Positions 11,999-23,692 of a DNA stretch of 64,000 bases are shown here, in pieces (position 1 is the first letter of the stretch; the number at the start of each line of letters is the position of its first letter). A model generated the notes under the pieces. That model did not search any database, was not told where the DNA came from, and saw nothing but the letters and a program-made list of their open reading frames with translations. The stretch is from contig NC_056001.1 of NCBI RefSeq assembly GCF_018446385.1, forward strand, positions 11,402,672 to 11,466,671. Direction: 5' to 3'. Source of the stretch: Zingiber officinale. Lineage: Eukaryota; Streptophyta; Magnoliopsida; Zingiberales; Zingiberaceae. Position numbers and translations under genes: made by a program.

Positions 11999-14900
11999 TC
12001 AAGGTTGCGAGAATCTTCTTCTCGATGTGGAGCCTCCATTTACATTCCGAAACTTCTCCAACTCTCTAGCAATTTGTATGTCATTAGGCATGAAATGCTG
12101 GATCAGTGCCTTCATTACGAAACGGGGAAGCATCCCGGCCACAAGGACACCTAGTAAGCATAGCCAAAATAATCCAGTCCTCATTACGTTAAAGGCGGCC
12201 CTGTATGCGAATGCAAGGTGCAATAACGTTAGAGCAATCATAGAAATCAACGCATCGATACAAAAATTTTAGACTTTGTCAAACAAGTTTCAGTTCTTAA
12301 TTACTTTATAATATAATCTTGCGATGAGTTTGTGGAAAACAGACGTACCAGTAACCCGGTAGAAACCACACAGAGTCGATGACAATCTCACATATTAGTG
12401 TTGCAGCAATGCAACCCCATATTGATGCATGCGTGATCCAGTTCCATCGAAATACATCCATAGCCAAATGAATGTTAACTAGAACGACCACAGCAAGGGT
12501 CCATAAGTCTCCTAGACTGGATTCATCGATACCACTGTGTGTATATGCAACACAAGGAATGAAGAAGATAACCACGCTTTGCCAAACTGTATCAAGCATA
12601 GTGATGTTGAACAGCTTCAAATTGTAGCTTTTATTCATCTGCCCTGATCTATATAGCTGAGGGTACTTTATCAATGTTTCCCTGCTAAGGTCTTTGTCGA
12701 AGATTCCGATGATGATGGTTGGTAGAGCTGTGTAAATAATAGAATACAAAACACTGCTCCACTCAGTTACAGCGGTCGTCAAGCTATAAGCAGCATAAAG
12801 CACATACCTATCATCCAAAAACATCATAGTTAGCAATATATGTTATCAAGAAGATAAGCAGGGATGGGTAGATTAACATGTTGAAGAGAAAATTAGTGAG
12901 ATAATGCACATCCATTCTTAAAGATGTAGATTTGTTAATTCCGTGCAACCATAAGAAAGGTAAATTGAAAGTTTGATAATTCCATGCAACATTGTTCATA
13001 AACACATACCAGAATAGGATGAAGACAAAAACTGCATTACGATAAAAGTTGTACAAGATCATGTAGGTCATCCTCTGGTAATTCCAATGCCCATGAACTA
13101 ACAAGAGGGGCGCCAAAAATCGGAACTGTCCCATAGCAAAATCTGATGCCATAACAGCTTGCCTTCCCTCTTGGCCACTAATGCCAATACCAACATCAGC
13201 CATTTGGATCATTGAGACATCATTTGCACCTGGTATTAAAAATATGTTAAAAGAGAACCTACACTGCACTAAAGGAAATGGCTTCATCTGTGGTCTAGTG
13301 AATATGCAAATTTGAAGCTTACCATCTCCGATAGCAAGGGTCAAATCATCTATTCGATCCTTTATAAGAGCAATTATTCCAGCCTTTTGCAATGGAGCAA
13401 CACGGCAGCACAACACAACATCACATATGATAGCCACCTTAAAAAGCTGCACTTTCAAAGTAAAAAGAGTACAAGAACATAAATGCTAGGCAAAAAGAAG
13501 CCTGGAGAACTCGTTTAACATCTATATTCGAGTCGTCATGTACCTCTTCTTGCAATTCTGTCTCCAACATGTAGACGAGGCTCGAACCATCTACAATCAA
13601 AGCCATAGGAACCCTTGAAGATACTGAGGAAGACAATCTACTTTCAGTTGACATCTCCGCAAGATTGCAAGACATGGCAACTGCATCATGTAGACTCTTT
13701 TTACAGGTTTCTCTGGAATTGCTGTTTATCACAATCTGAGTCATTTCACTGGTTAGAAGCTTACAAGAATAGCCAATAGAAATAGCAGTTTCTTGCTTAT
13801 CCCCTGTCAAGACCCAAACCCTGATGTCAGCTTTTCTCATGGATTCTATGGCTTCTGGTACACCCTGTTGTAGCTTATCTTCAATTGCTGAGGCTCCCAA
13901 AATTTCAAAATTTCTTTCAAAATCAACTGCAACAGCTCGAAGCAATCTACCCCTTCCAATCAAAGTAGTACTAGCATTCTCATAGGCAGAGTGCCATTCT
14001 TTGAATTCATTTCTACTCAATTTACGTACACCAATAACCAAAGTCCTCAGACCCAAACATGAGTAGGCCTCGAGATTTATCTTGGTTGCATCAATAACTT
14101 TCAAGTCCAAGGATTTCTGTGCAACACCAAACATTGAAGTGTCAGCGCCTTTCACAAATAGCTTTACTGTGTTATCAGGACACCTGATTATAACTGACAT
14201 CCTCTTCCGGTCACTATCAAATTCATGAAGACCTAAAAGATCAAATCTGCAATTGTATTCGTAGGAGTTAAAAATTGGAGAGGACTGATTCAAAAGCTTA
14301 GTAGCATGAAGCAGAAGCGAAATAGAACTAGGTACAGATTGAATCACTTTGGAACATATTGGCTCGAAGTCTTTAGAACTGTCTGAGTATTATGGTTAAT
14401 GTGCAGATGAATTTACAAAATTTATGGAAATAATATTCAAAAGGATACTAGCATGAAGAAAACGAGAAAAAACTACTTTGGATTTTAATCATTTGGAAAT
14501 GAGTTGGCCTATGTTTCTGAATTCAATAATATGATTAATTTGCAGATGAACTCCTAAAATTGGGATAAATATACTTCAGGCACTACATACTTTTATAATG
14601 CTAGAGTAGAGATCCTAGCACAATAAACAGAAAATTCTCTTTAGTTATGATCCATTCTCACACACCCATATAGAATGTCTATTTGTAGATCACATCTCCA
14701 GCAACGTCTTATTTAGATTTTATCTCCATTCTAGCTTTCTCTTTACATATTCTCCATTCTATTTCGTCTTATTACCAATCAAATTTTTTCCACTCGTTTT
14801 TCCCATTACTTTGAGCTACCGTGGCTGATTTAGGCAAAATTCCATTAGCTATAGATTGAGCCATAAATGCTACAGATAGTACAGTATAACAGGATTTAGG

Positions 14901-17126
14901 CAAATACTTTGTAGAATGCTATCAGTTCTTATAAGACTGCTATAACCAACAATTCTGATGAAACATTCTTGTCAAGATTCAATATGCATATAATACACAC
15001 TCCCATTTGTAGCACTGGCACACAGTTCAAGAATTGAAAATTGTCATCATTAATCATGTTGCCTTTATCAATCAAAACCATGATAAAGTAAGACAACCAG
15101 CTGCTAACTTAATTGAGCAGCAATTAAATAAAATGTTATATCAATTACATGTCATGTGGAACTGTGGTTCATATCAATTATATAATCATAGAAAAACAAT
15201 TTCATCTTGAAAACAAAAACTGGAAGGTTACCTTTGTTTCTCCCCAAGGACATCGACAATAATGTGTCCGGATGTGCGCTCCATAAGTACAAAACCATAG
15301 GAAGCAGCTGCATTAACGAGTGCCTGCTCATCCGGAGACTCACCTTGATAATCTATTAATGTCTCATTGGGATCTGAAGTCTCAACAACTTGAGGAATCA
15401 TGGTATTGCAGCATGCCAAAGCAAGGAAGAACTCATAAGCTTGCCTTCCATGTTCGGTATCAGTTTCATTTCTCAGTAATTTGACTAGATCAGGGTCTGT
15501 TTTAACTGGCTTCTTTGTCTTCCAAATCTGTTCATTAGAAACTATCAAAAAATGAATAAAATGTGGCAGACGTGTTAAGCAAATTACACCTTAAACTACA
15601 GCCTACAAGTTGCAGAAAGTAGCAAAGAAGAACATGCTACCTACGGTATAATGTAATTCGTTATTGTCCTGTGAAGAAGCATTTCCACCACTATAGTCTA
15701 TCCCCCAAATACTTGTACGACGGAACTCCATCTTGTTCTCTGTCAAAGTCCCTGTCTTGTCCGAAAAAACATACTTAATCTGCCCAAGATCCTCGTTTAT
15801 GTTTAGAGCCCTACATTGAAACCATGACTTTGAGCTCTCATCGAGCAAATTGCTATCCCAAGTCATGAAATAGGACTGCCCAAGCCTGACCATCTCCATC
15901 GAGATGTAGAGTGAAATGGGAATCATGATCTGAAACACGATCGCAGACATGAGGAAAGTAAAAAAGACCTGAATCCCAATCCCGTAGTAGTTATAGTTCC
16001 TGTCAACATCCCCGGAGTAGTCTCTTTTCCTAAAGAATTGAGCGAGCTCCAAACCGTCACCATGTTTACCCAACCAAATTCCACTACAAATGGACACGAC
16101 AGAGCAGAGGGCGATCAGAATTGCAGAAAGAAGCAGAGTCTCCCTGTTCATTTGGGTCTCCAAGCGGCTACGCTTTGAGGGAGCATCAGAGCTATTGAGC
16201 ATGACCTTAGTTTCATTCCCGGTGTACACTGCAACGCCCATAACCCAAGCAGTGTTCTTGAGCTCGCAACCGCGAAGGATGATGTTGGAGGGACCTAGTG
16301 AGACCCGCTTCCCATCGACCTCCATGTTAGCTAGGAAGCCGTATATATTGCGGTTGGGTTCTTCGCAGCGAATGACGCATTTATCAGAGGCGAGGCGAGA
16401 CATCGTCTCCTGCTTGGCATAGCGTGTCTTGAGGTTGGACTCGCCGTCGAGGTTGATGGTTTGGACGTAGCAGAGGCCGGAAGGGTCGCTAGTGGAGAGA
16501 ATCACCATGTCACAAGGAATGGTCTCATCGTCGGACACCTTAAGGACGTCCCCGACGCGAACATCCTTCCACCTCTTTGAGCAGAACTGGGCGGTGCAAG
16601 GGTCGTGGACAGACACGGGGCGGTTGTTCTCGATGCGATCAGATCGGTGGCGTCTCCAATCCTCGTAGGCGTCCTTGGCGGCGGTGACGACGAGGACGAA
16701 GGCGAGGGGGAGGATGGATGCCCCGCGGCCAAACACGGCGAGCTGGGGCAGCTGGTTGAGGACCGCGATCGCAAGGAAGTAAATGTAGGAGACGCGGTGG
16801 AATTGCTCGAAGAGGTTGCGGGGGAGAAAGGTGAGGAGGGAGTACTTGGCGGTGCGGACGGCGTTGCCAGCAAACTCGAGGTGGGGGTCGCTGCCGTCTG
16901 CATCGCCGAGGATGACATTCCTGGAGTCGAAATCGTGGAGCTCGCGCTGCGAGGCGGCGAAGCGTTCCGATTCGGCGCGAGAGCCGTGGCGAATGAACGG
17001 AAGCGGAAAGTTGAAGTTGTCGAGGGAGAACTGGAAGCGGGAGGAGCGGTGGCGGTGGTGGTGGGAGGAGGAGACGGAGGGACGTGCTTCTTGCTGAGGC
17101 AATGTGGGCGGCCCTTGGAGGGCCAT
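11999..17126 (-). CDS. ALA1: P4-type ATPase, phospholipid flippase (ALA1-like)
   Basis: A membrane pump that moves phospholipids from the outer to the cytosolic leaflet, working with an ALIS/CDC50 partner. Seven exons on the minus strand: 17126-15645, 15527-15232, 14246-13544, 13446-13323, 13229-13010, 12807-12349 and 12200-11999. They join in frame to 1161 residues, close to Arabidopsis ALA1 (about 1158 from memory). Visible motifs: [11 protein letters not shown] and the first membrane segments, the actuator motif [14 protein letters not shown], the phosphorylated aspartate in [11 protein letters not shown] (Asp about 456), [25 protein letters not shown], and [11 protein letters not shown] built across the exon 4/5 junction. 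The C-terminal third holds the remaining membrane helices ([27 protein letters not shown]). The start at 17126 (context acaATGGcc) is the first ATG in this frame. No damage is seen. The gene lies head-to-tail behind the methyltransferase gene. Confidence 0.93.
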
Positions 17127-17240
17127 TGTCGCTTTCTTCCTCTGCCCTGTTTTTCTTGGACGAGGAAGAAGAGACTGGTGGCAAGGGAGCAAGACATCGA
17201 ATCGATCCTTGAAGGTGTTTCAAAAAAATAGCGTTGTTGC

Positions 17241-17249
17241 CATAAATAG
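17241..17249 (-). promoter_or_regulatory. Possible TATA box of the flippase gene
   Basis: On the minus strand the sequence reads CTATTTATG, about 115 bp before the flippase ATG. The space between the two minus-strand genes is only about 390 bp (17127-17515), so the flippase promoter must lie here or overlap the methyltransferase 3' end. Confidence 0.35.
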
Positions 17250-17515
17250 GCACCGCCCTAGATTTGGCATATTCCTCGGTTTAACGATGGCTTTTGAATT
17301 TTGCCAGGAAGGAAAACACGAATCAATCTCCCCGTTTGCTATTTTTTTTTTTATTGATCATTTGATTCAAAAAATAGTTAATTTGTCTCGAGACATACAA
17401 TTAAGAGAATTCAGATATTCATTAATTCGTAGGATTCTGCGTAACAATTTATTTGATCATGATTCTGTGAAATGGTAAAGATCAGACGATGCGTGGGAAT
17501 TGCAGAGAAAAATGT

Positions 17516-18394
17516 TCAGTTCTTCACTTTTCCAATCCTGAGGAAAATTGGGAAGCGAATGGCCTTCACCAGCTTCCCATCGCCGCCCCACGCCCTCTCC
17601 AACTCCGCCACCGTCTCCTCCGTCAAAAGCTCCACTCCCCTCTCCTTCGCCGTCTGATAAGCCGACCACGACCGGACGTACGTCAGGTACGCCTCCAGAT
17701 CCATGGTCCGCTCCGCCGCGAACTCGAACGGACCGGTGGTCTCCTCCCCCTCCACCGGGTCGTAGGAGAACAGAATCGTCCTGTACTCGTCGTCCACCTT
17801 CCGCCGCTCCGGAGCCCAGAACGGGTCCGACTGGGCGTAGACCCGCCGGAGCACGGCGTCCACCGACGGGTCGACTCGGGGCAGGGTGTAGCACCACGCG
17901 GCCAGGACGCCGCCGGGTTTGGCGAGGACCGAGTCGACCTGGTCGTAGAACGCGGCGTGGTCGAACCAGTGGAGGGCCTGGGCCACCGTGACGAGATCCA
18001 CGGTCGACGGCGATGCCACGTGGCGATGGAGGTCCGCAAGGGACATGGCGCTCGGCGTGTGGCGGTAGTCGACGTTGGCGAGTTTGGGGGCGAAGCAGAG
18101 CTGCTCCGGGCTCGTGTCCGTTGCCACCACTCGTTCATACAATTGGGCCAGCTGAGTCGAGAATCGTTCGAGAGTTAGAGAAAAAATCTTGACTAAACAA
18201 TTAATTAAATTACAAAACGCAAAATGAATACTGTAGATGCTCACGGAGACGGCGGCTTGGCCGCTGCCGGTGCCGACGTCCCAGACTCGGGTCCGGTTGG
18301 GGGTTTTGGAGGAGATGAATCGGAAGAGTTCGTCGGGGTAACTCGGGCGAGCCTCGACGTAAAACTCGGCCTGCTTGTGGAAGAGATCAGCCAT
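17516..18394 (-). CDS. SAM-dependent methyltransferase, class I (DDB_G0268948-like plant family)
   Basis: A small soluble methyltransferase whose substrate is unknown. Two exons, 18394-18245 and 18151-17516, separated by a 93-bp GT-AG intron, encode 261 residues. The N-terminus (MADLFHKQAEFYVEARPSYP) is typical of this plant family. SAM-binding motif I is VWDVGTGSGQAA (residues about 38-50) and the intron falls right after it. Later blocks are VVATDTSPEQL (acidic loop of motif II), VDLVTVAQALHWFD, GVLAAWCYTLP and the family motif YVRSWSAYQTAKERG. Length and order agree with Arabidopsis At1g55450-type proteins as remembered. The coding sequence is very GC-rich, so long open frames also appear on the other strand and are not genes. 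A TATA box lies upstream at 18444-18452. Confidence 0.88.
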   Translation of the reverse strand: MADLFHKQAEFYVEARPSYPDELFRFISSKTPNRTRVWDVGTGSGQAAVSVSIYSIHFAFCNLINCLVKIFSLTLERFSTQLAQLYERVVATDTSPEQLCFAPKLANVDYRHTPSAMSLADLHRHVASPSTVDLVTVAQALHWFDHAAFYDQVDSVLAKPGGVLAAWCYTLPRVDPSVDAVLRRVYAQSDPFWAPERRKVDDEYRTILFSYDPVEGEETTGPFEFAAERTMDLEAYLTYVRSWSAYQTAKERGVELLTEETVAELERAWGGDGKLVKAIRFPIFLRIGKVKN

Positions 18395-18443
18395 AGTTGA
18401 TTTCTCGTCTTTTTTATGAGAATCCTGCAGGACCCTGTGTGAC

Positions 18444-18452
18444 TTTTATATA
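18444..18452 (-). promoter_or_regulatory. TATA box of the methyltransferase gene
   Basis: TATATAAAA on the minus strand, about 50 bp before the ATG at 18394. This predicts a transcript start near 18420 and a very short leader. The region from 18453 to about 18789 upstream holds nothing else I recognise. Confidence 0.65.
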
Positions 18453-18789
18453 GGGCAGGAGAGAAGAGTTGCATGGGAATTTGACTTCCTATGTTAACTA
18501 TTTTTCTTTGCCTTTCATTTTCTCTGTGAATTATGTAAATGGCTGCTGTAGAAACGTGCTTCCCAAGTATTCTTTTGAACGCATGAACAACTGACATGCG
18601 GAAGGTTTGTGGTCAATATTTGGTTCTGACCAAATTCATTTAGGAAGCTGTCACCGCTCTTTCGGGGAGGGCCGTACATTTTGAAAGAATATAAATTATG
18701 AAAGTCTATCACATAGAGTACTAGTCTCCTAGACGGACTGGCCAATTTTTTTATTTATAAAGTATTTAAAAATTATTAACTATTTAAAA

Positions 18790-18970
18790 AAAAAATATCA
18801 ACAATTTATCAAAGAACACATATAAAAATTTAAATTTATCAAAAAAAAAAAAAAAAAAAAAAAACATACGTTATTTTGATATTTATCTAAGAATATTTTT
18901 TTTTTTAAGTGCGTTTCCTATTTTACCTTTCTGACAATTTGATTTTTACTACCGTTTTTCTTTTCTTCAC
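18790..18970. mobile_element. Left arm of a split hairpin element
   Basis: AT-rich sequence whose reverse complement reappears at about 60355-60510. Shared blocks are 'gtgaagaaaagaaaaa', 'tcaaattgtc', 'ggtaaaataggaaa' with 'gcacttaaaaaa', and 'taaatttaccaaaaga'-like runs. It is cut off from the rest of the hairpin by the Tat insertion at 18971. A poly(A) run of about 24 sits at 18841. The outer boundary is approximate. Confidence 0.7.
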
Positions 18971-19768
18971 TGATCCTATCCGAACGCTGAGTCGATTGAC
19001 ACTGGGGACGTGGCGCTCTCCGCTGTCTTCGACTGGCTGCACGAATCTCCGGCGAACCTGTAAGGAAGTCGAGCCGGGAAGGGGTTCCCGACGACGACCC
19101 TCCGACGCTCAAGTCAGGCAAGAGGAAAATGATGAAGTGTCTCCGAACATGAAGAATTTCGTACCTCCGGCGAAGTCTGAGGGCTCTTATATAGAGCTGT
19201 GGGGAGACTTGTGCACACCTACCGAAGCGTACACGTGTCCTGTACCATACCTTAGTATGGGCTTGCCAGAAGAGCATGTCTGACACCATACTGCTACAGT
19301 CTGAGCACCTCTCTGATGGGACAGCAGAACTTTCCGTCGTACGATTCTACGCATGGCCTGGTCGTCAAATATGCCTACTGTCAGAAGATGAAGATGATGT
19401 TCCACAATGTCCCCTTGTCCTTGTCTCCTTTTTTTCCCCGAGCCGAGCGTCCATCCACTCGGCAAGCATTAGTCCGACCAGGCGTAGGTATCGGTCCGAC
19501 CGGGTGCTCAACTGAGAGTGTTCCACAGCAACGATGCTTTTATGCTTCGACCGAGTGGGCTATCCGCTCGGCCGGTGACCCTGTTCACCATGAGCGTCGG
19601 AAACCCGACTCCCCGTTGGGTTGTCTTTGCTTCTGCTCGGTTCCGTTCGGCTGATCGACCTACCCCGTTTCCGATCGGCCGGAACTCATGCTGACCCTTT
19701 TGACTTTTGACCTCCACGTGGCGTTGACTCCCCTCCAGAGGGGGTCCTCCGACCTTACTGCCGGATCA
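18971..19768 (-). mobile_element. 3' LTR of the Tat element
   Basis: 798 bp, aligned throughout by eye with 58839-59631 with scattered substitutions and small indels. Left flank is TTCAC. In element sense it begins TGATCCGGC and ends GGATAGGATCA. Confidence 0.9.
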
Positions 19769-19782
19769 CTTGTCTCCCCTTC
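19769..19782 (-). other. Polypurine tract of the Tat element
   Basis: On the minus strand this reads GAAGGGGAGACAAG directly before the 3' LTR, the expected plus-strand primer site. Confidence 0.75.
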
Positions 19783-20128
19783 AAGTCTAGTCGAAGGAGG
19801 CGATTAGTCCGACTGACTGGACCGCCAGTCACGCCGAGCGGAATCTCCATGCAACCATCCTCCGCTCGGCCCCCACGGGATAGCTATAACGTCAGTCAAC
19901 GCCAACATTCCTCGGATCTCTTCGAAATTTGCGTCAATCTCCATCATTAAGGCCGAGCACGCGCTCATTAAATGCGTTCCAGTAGTCGCATGCCACGTGG
20001 CGCTGCTGTCGTCATCGTACGGCGGCGGCGTGGTGTCCGACGGGATAAAGGCGGTTTGAAATGGACGGCCCGATGCGTGCCTTGGTTCCCATGACCTGCA
20101 TCCGACGGTGGAGGCCGCTCGGGCCCAA

Positions 20129-20136
20129 CCCTATAA
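20129..20136 (+). promoter_or_regulatory. Possible TATA box for the Tat antisense ORF
   Basis: 'ccctataaag' lies on the plus strand ahead of the antisense ORF start at 20505, inside the Tat element between its 3' LTR and that ORF. It points opposite to the gag-pol transcript. Confidence 0.4.
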
Positions 20137-20593
20137 AGCCTTCGCCTTCTACCCCAGCCGCATCTTTGCCTTCGCGTGCTCTACAGCTTTTCTCTTTCAG
20201 CACTCCGGCAACCTTGCTCTTCTGTTTTCCGACGATCTCCGGTGTTCTTCCCTCGATCCTCCGTTTCTTTGTAAGGTTCTCCTACTTTCTCTCTTTGTTA
20301 GCCTTGTGTTTTTTGTTGAGTTCTCGTCCTCTAGTCGCTGTCTCGTTCATCCTCTTCTCCTCTCTGTCGTCGGCCTCTTTTTTCGCCTTTTGTTGTTTCG
20401 TCCGTTCGGCCAATGGCTAGTCCTCTCAACCTCAAGACCAAGCCCTCAGCCCGTGGTATACCACCCTGGAGTCGCGCTTCGATCGGCGCGACGCCGCTAT
20501 TCTGATGGACAATTTTGACATCCCCTCTGATTTTGAACTTATCTTACCCTCCCCCTCCGCTCGGCCGCACAAACCGTCGCGGAGGGGGAGGGT

Positions 20594-21616
20594 TGTTAGA
20601 ACCCCAAGGTTGTTTTGGTGTGATCAACAAGTTAAGTTAGGTCCTGCGTTGTATTTAACCTTGTGTCTAAGTGTGCAGGAGCTTAGGAGCACAGGTACTC
20701 GAGCGGAAGACGCAGCTAGCGAGAAGGACGGCACGCGGTGCGTCCGAGGGACGAGGCGCTGCGGAAGAGTACACCGGCGGACGAGAAGGAAGTGCGCGCG
20801 ATGGTTCCGAGGTACGAAAGCCGGAGCGGAAGATTGCTCGGGGAGCAAGAGACGCAGCTAGCGCGAAGGTCGGCACGGGGTGCGATCGAGGGACGAAGTC
20901 TACGGATGAGTACGCTGGTGGACGAGAAGGGACACGCGGCAATTCCGATGGACGAGAAGCCGGAGGGAAGTATGCTCGAGAAGACCGGAAAATGGGTTCG
21001 AGTGAGCCCTATTCCGGATGTCAGAGATCACCCAATCAAGCGGATCCGGAGCAGAAGACCCGGACCGAGACGGGGACTTAACGGAGGAGTGGTGCCGGAC
21101 AAAAAGTCAATCGTAGTTGACTTTTTGCTCCAGGGCGCCCGGAACCAATCCGGGCGCCCGGACCCTGATTTTGGCCAAGATCACGATTTACGTGATCTAA
21201 ACGTTGGGGGATAAAACTTTATCCCCCCAGGGCGCCCGGAGCCCTTCCAGGCGTCCCGACCAAGGCTATAAATATAGCCTTGGTCCAGAAGCTTTTTCAT
21301 TAGTTCAGAAATTGTAGCAACACTTGTGTGCTTCCACTGCTTTGATTAGCTTCTTTCTTTCTGTGCCTACACTGCTGTAAACGATGCTTCTCCGCCTGAA
21401 GGAGTTCTTAAGTGCAACCATCTTCCTTGGATTAACAACCTCCCCGGTTGTAACCAAGTCAAATCCGGTGCCTCGTTTTTATGCTTCTTTTTCTTGCTTT
21501 TTATTGTTTAAGTTAATTTTTATGCAAGTGTTAGTTTAAGAGTTCGAGAAGGGTATTTGCGTTTTGATTTTTCAGGGCTATTCAACCCCCCTTCTAGCCG
21601 GCCCAACGGTCCTACA
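20594..21616 (+). mobile_element. 5' LTR of the gag-only element
   Basis: 1023 bp, TGTTAGAACC to TCCTACA. It holds a TATA box at 21267-21274 inside a perfect inverted repeat (CCAAGGCTATA-aa-TATAGCCTTGG). Upstream is a cluster of gggcgcccgg palindromes plus two others (gatcacg/cgtgatc and ggggataaa/tttatcccc) that the 3' LTR lacks. Confidence 0.9.
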
Positions 21617-21618
21617 AG

Positions 21619-21630
21619 TGGTATCAGAGC
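21619..21630 (+). other. Primer binding site, initiator tRNA-Met
   Basis: TGGTATCAGAGC, 2 nt after the LTR. This is complementary to the 3' end of plant initiator tRNA-Met and is standard for Copia elements. Confidence 0.92.
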
Positions 21631-21672
21631 CGAGACGCTTCAGGAGGACTAACCGCCGAACGAAGCAACGAG

Positions 21673-23106
21673 ATGGCCGGATCTAACATCCACCCGCCAA
21701 AATTCGAGGGGGACTTTGCAAGTTGGAAGAAGCACATGGAGGTATTTTTCGGTACCGATTTTGATTTATTATTAATAATGGAACTCGATTTTGAAGCTCC
21801 CGAGGGCAAAACAAAAAATCAATGGACAAAGAAAGAGCAGGCCGAGTACGTGGCAAACAAGAAAGCAGAATTCCATCTGCTAACTGTACTTCCTCCACAA
21901 GAAGTCAACCGTGTCGGCAAAGGAGCTTTGGGAGAAGTTCCTTGAATTACACGAAGGAACATCCGAAGCCAAGCTTGCGAGACGGGACTTACTTCGCAAC
22001 CAGCTCACCAACCTCCGTCTTGAAGAAGGTGAAACAATTGCACATCTACACTCGAGGATACAGGAGCTCATCACCGGACTTTCGAATCTCGGAGAAGAGG
22101 TAAGTAACCGAGATTCGCTCAGGTACGCTTTAAATTCCTTCCCTAGAAATTCAAAATGGGCATCATTAGTAGATGTCTTTTACATTTCGAAGGACTTAGA
22201 AAAAATTTCATTAGAAGAATTTTTTTCAACATTTGAAGTGCATGAGTCAAGATGTGCAGGAATGAGAGAGCCAAAGAACAACGTCGCCCTCAAAGCTTCG
22301 AGAGACGAACCTGAATCGGAATCTTCTCTCGACGACGAGGAAATGGTAATGATGGTAAGACGATTTAAGAAGTTATATAATTCTAGAAAAACTAACCATC
22401 CACAGGGTAGAAAGAAAAGAACGATCCGCTGCTACCATTGCGACGAAGAAGGGCATGTCAAGGACAACTGCCCCAAGCTGAAGAACAAAGACAAGGAAAA
22501 GGGTAAGAAGCCTATCCAAAAATGAAAGGCCCTGAAGGCGACGTGGGACGATACGTCGTCCGAATCGGAAGTCGAAGCATTCTCCGGACTCGCACTGATG
22601 GCGAGTCATCAAGACGACGACTGCGATTCAAGCTCTTCCGAAATGAGCATCGAGAGCATCGATGAAGGGGGAGACACGTCGGAAGAAAGCGGGGAGAAGC
22701 GGACAACGAGATCGACAAGGTAAGTCAGGTACGATCTCTTCCTCCCGATAAAATGTTTAAGTTTGTTAAACTTTTAACAAAAGATTGCTGCAAATTAGAA
22801 AGTGAAAATAAAAATTTAAAAGTAATTCTAGCTAAGTCTTGTCCCTTAGAAGAATTAGATAAATTAAAACTAGCAAATGAAAAATTGAAACTTGAAAATG
22901 ATGATTTGAAAATTCAAGTAGATAACTTGAAAAACCATGCATGTTCATCTAAAACCAATGTTAGAAGATTTAATAATTTAAATTGGTACTTTAAATATCA
23001 CCCTGGACAAATTAGGAACATTTCAAGAAAATATGTTCCTAAAAACTTTTTAGTTAATCCAGTAGGTTGGAACCTATATTGGGTTCCTAAATCATGCTTA
23101 AATTAA
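21673..23106 (+). pseudogene. SIRE-type gag, frameshifted
   Basis: Capsid/nucleocapsid polyprotein of the element. The ATG at 21673 opens MAGSNIHPPKFEG and runs to about 21905, where a frameshift moves the frame. The second part has the UBN2-like block (ELWEKFLELHEGTSEAKLARR to LRYALNSFPRNSKWASLVD) and a CCHC knuckle CYHCDEEGHVKDNC near 22432. A TGA at 22523 then interrupts an acidic/Ser region. The original frame is regained by 22753 and gives a Lys/Glu/Leu-rich coiled coil ending at 23106. The stretch 23107-23678 before the polypurine tract is non-coding. Confidence 0.85.
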
Positions 23107-23678
23107 TTTTAAAATTAAAATTTACGCTTTAAGTGAGAAAATTAAACAAAGAATTTCTTTATGAGGCTTTGTCTAAGGAAGTGGTTGTTGTTCCAATAAC
23201 CAAGAAGGCCTAGTGCCTCGCCACGACCTGGAAGCCAAAATATTGAAATAAATATTTAATTAACTTACTAATGAAGCATTAATACAAGAATTAATTAGTG
23301 CTTGAAAAAGGTTATTCAAAACATTTTATTTCAAATTAGAAATTTACTTGCTTAGAATCTCTTTATTCTCAAAAATCATTTTTTTTTGTTAAGAATCTTT
23401 TTAAACAAGAAATCTCACCTTAAATTACTTAGAAAAACTTTCTAAATTTCTTAAAAACTTAGAAATTTATTGAAATATTTTTTAAGTCTTTTACCCTTAG
23501 ATTGTTTTTCATGGAACCCCATTTTTATTGTGATCAAAGGGGGAGAAGGGAAAGTATAAGTCTAGGGGGAGGTAGAAAAAATTGTAAATTAAAATTTGAA
23601 ATTTTAATTTTTTTGCATATTATTGCAATTAATTTCATATCTATTGTTGACCCTAGCTTAACTTGGGTTGATCACACC

Positions 23679-23691
23679 AAAAAGGGGGAGA
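23679..23691 (+). other. Polypurine tract of the gag-only element
   Basis: 'aaaaagggggaga' immediately before the 3' LTR. The same motif is used by the SIRE element at 40707. Confidence 0.85.
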
Positions 23692-23692
23692 T

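Noticed and set aside
16502-18178. Long open frames on both strands over the flippase first exon and the methyltransferase gene
   Set aside because: They follow from very GC-rich coding sequence in other frames. Only the chosen frames carry conserved domains and matching splice sites.
20624-21214. Arg/Glu-rich open frames in the gag-only LTR, repeated at 23723-24359
   Set aside because: Present in both LTRs on several frames, with composition driven by the GC-rich repeat; no domain and no start context.
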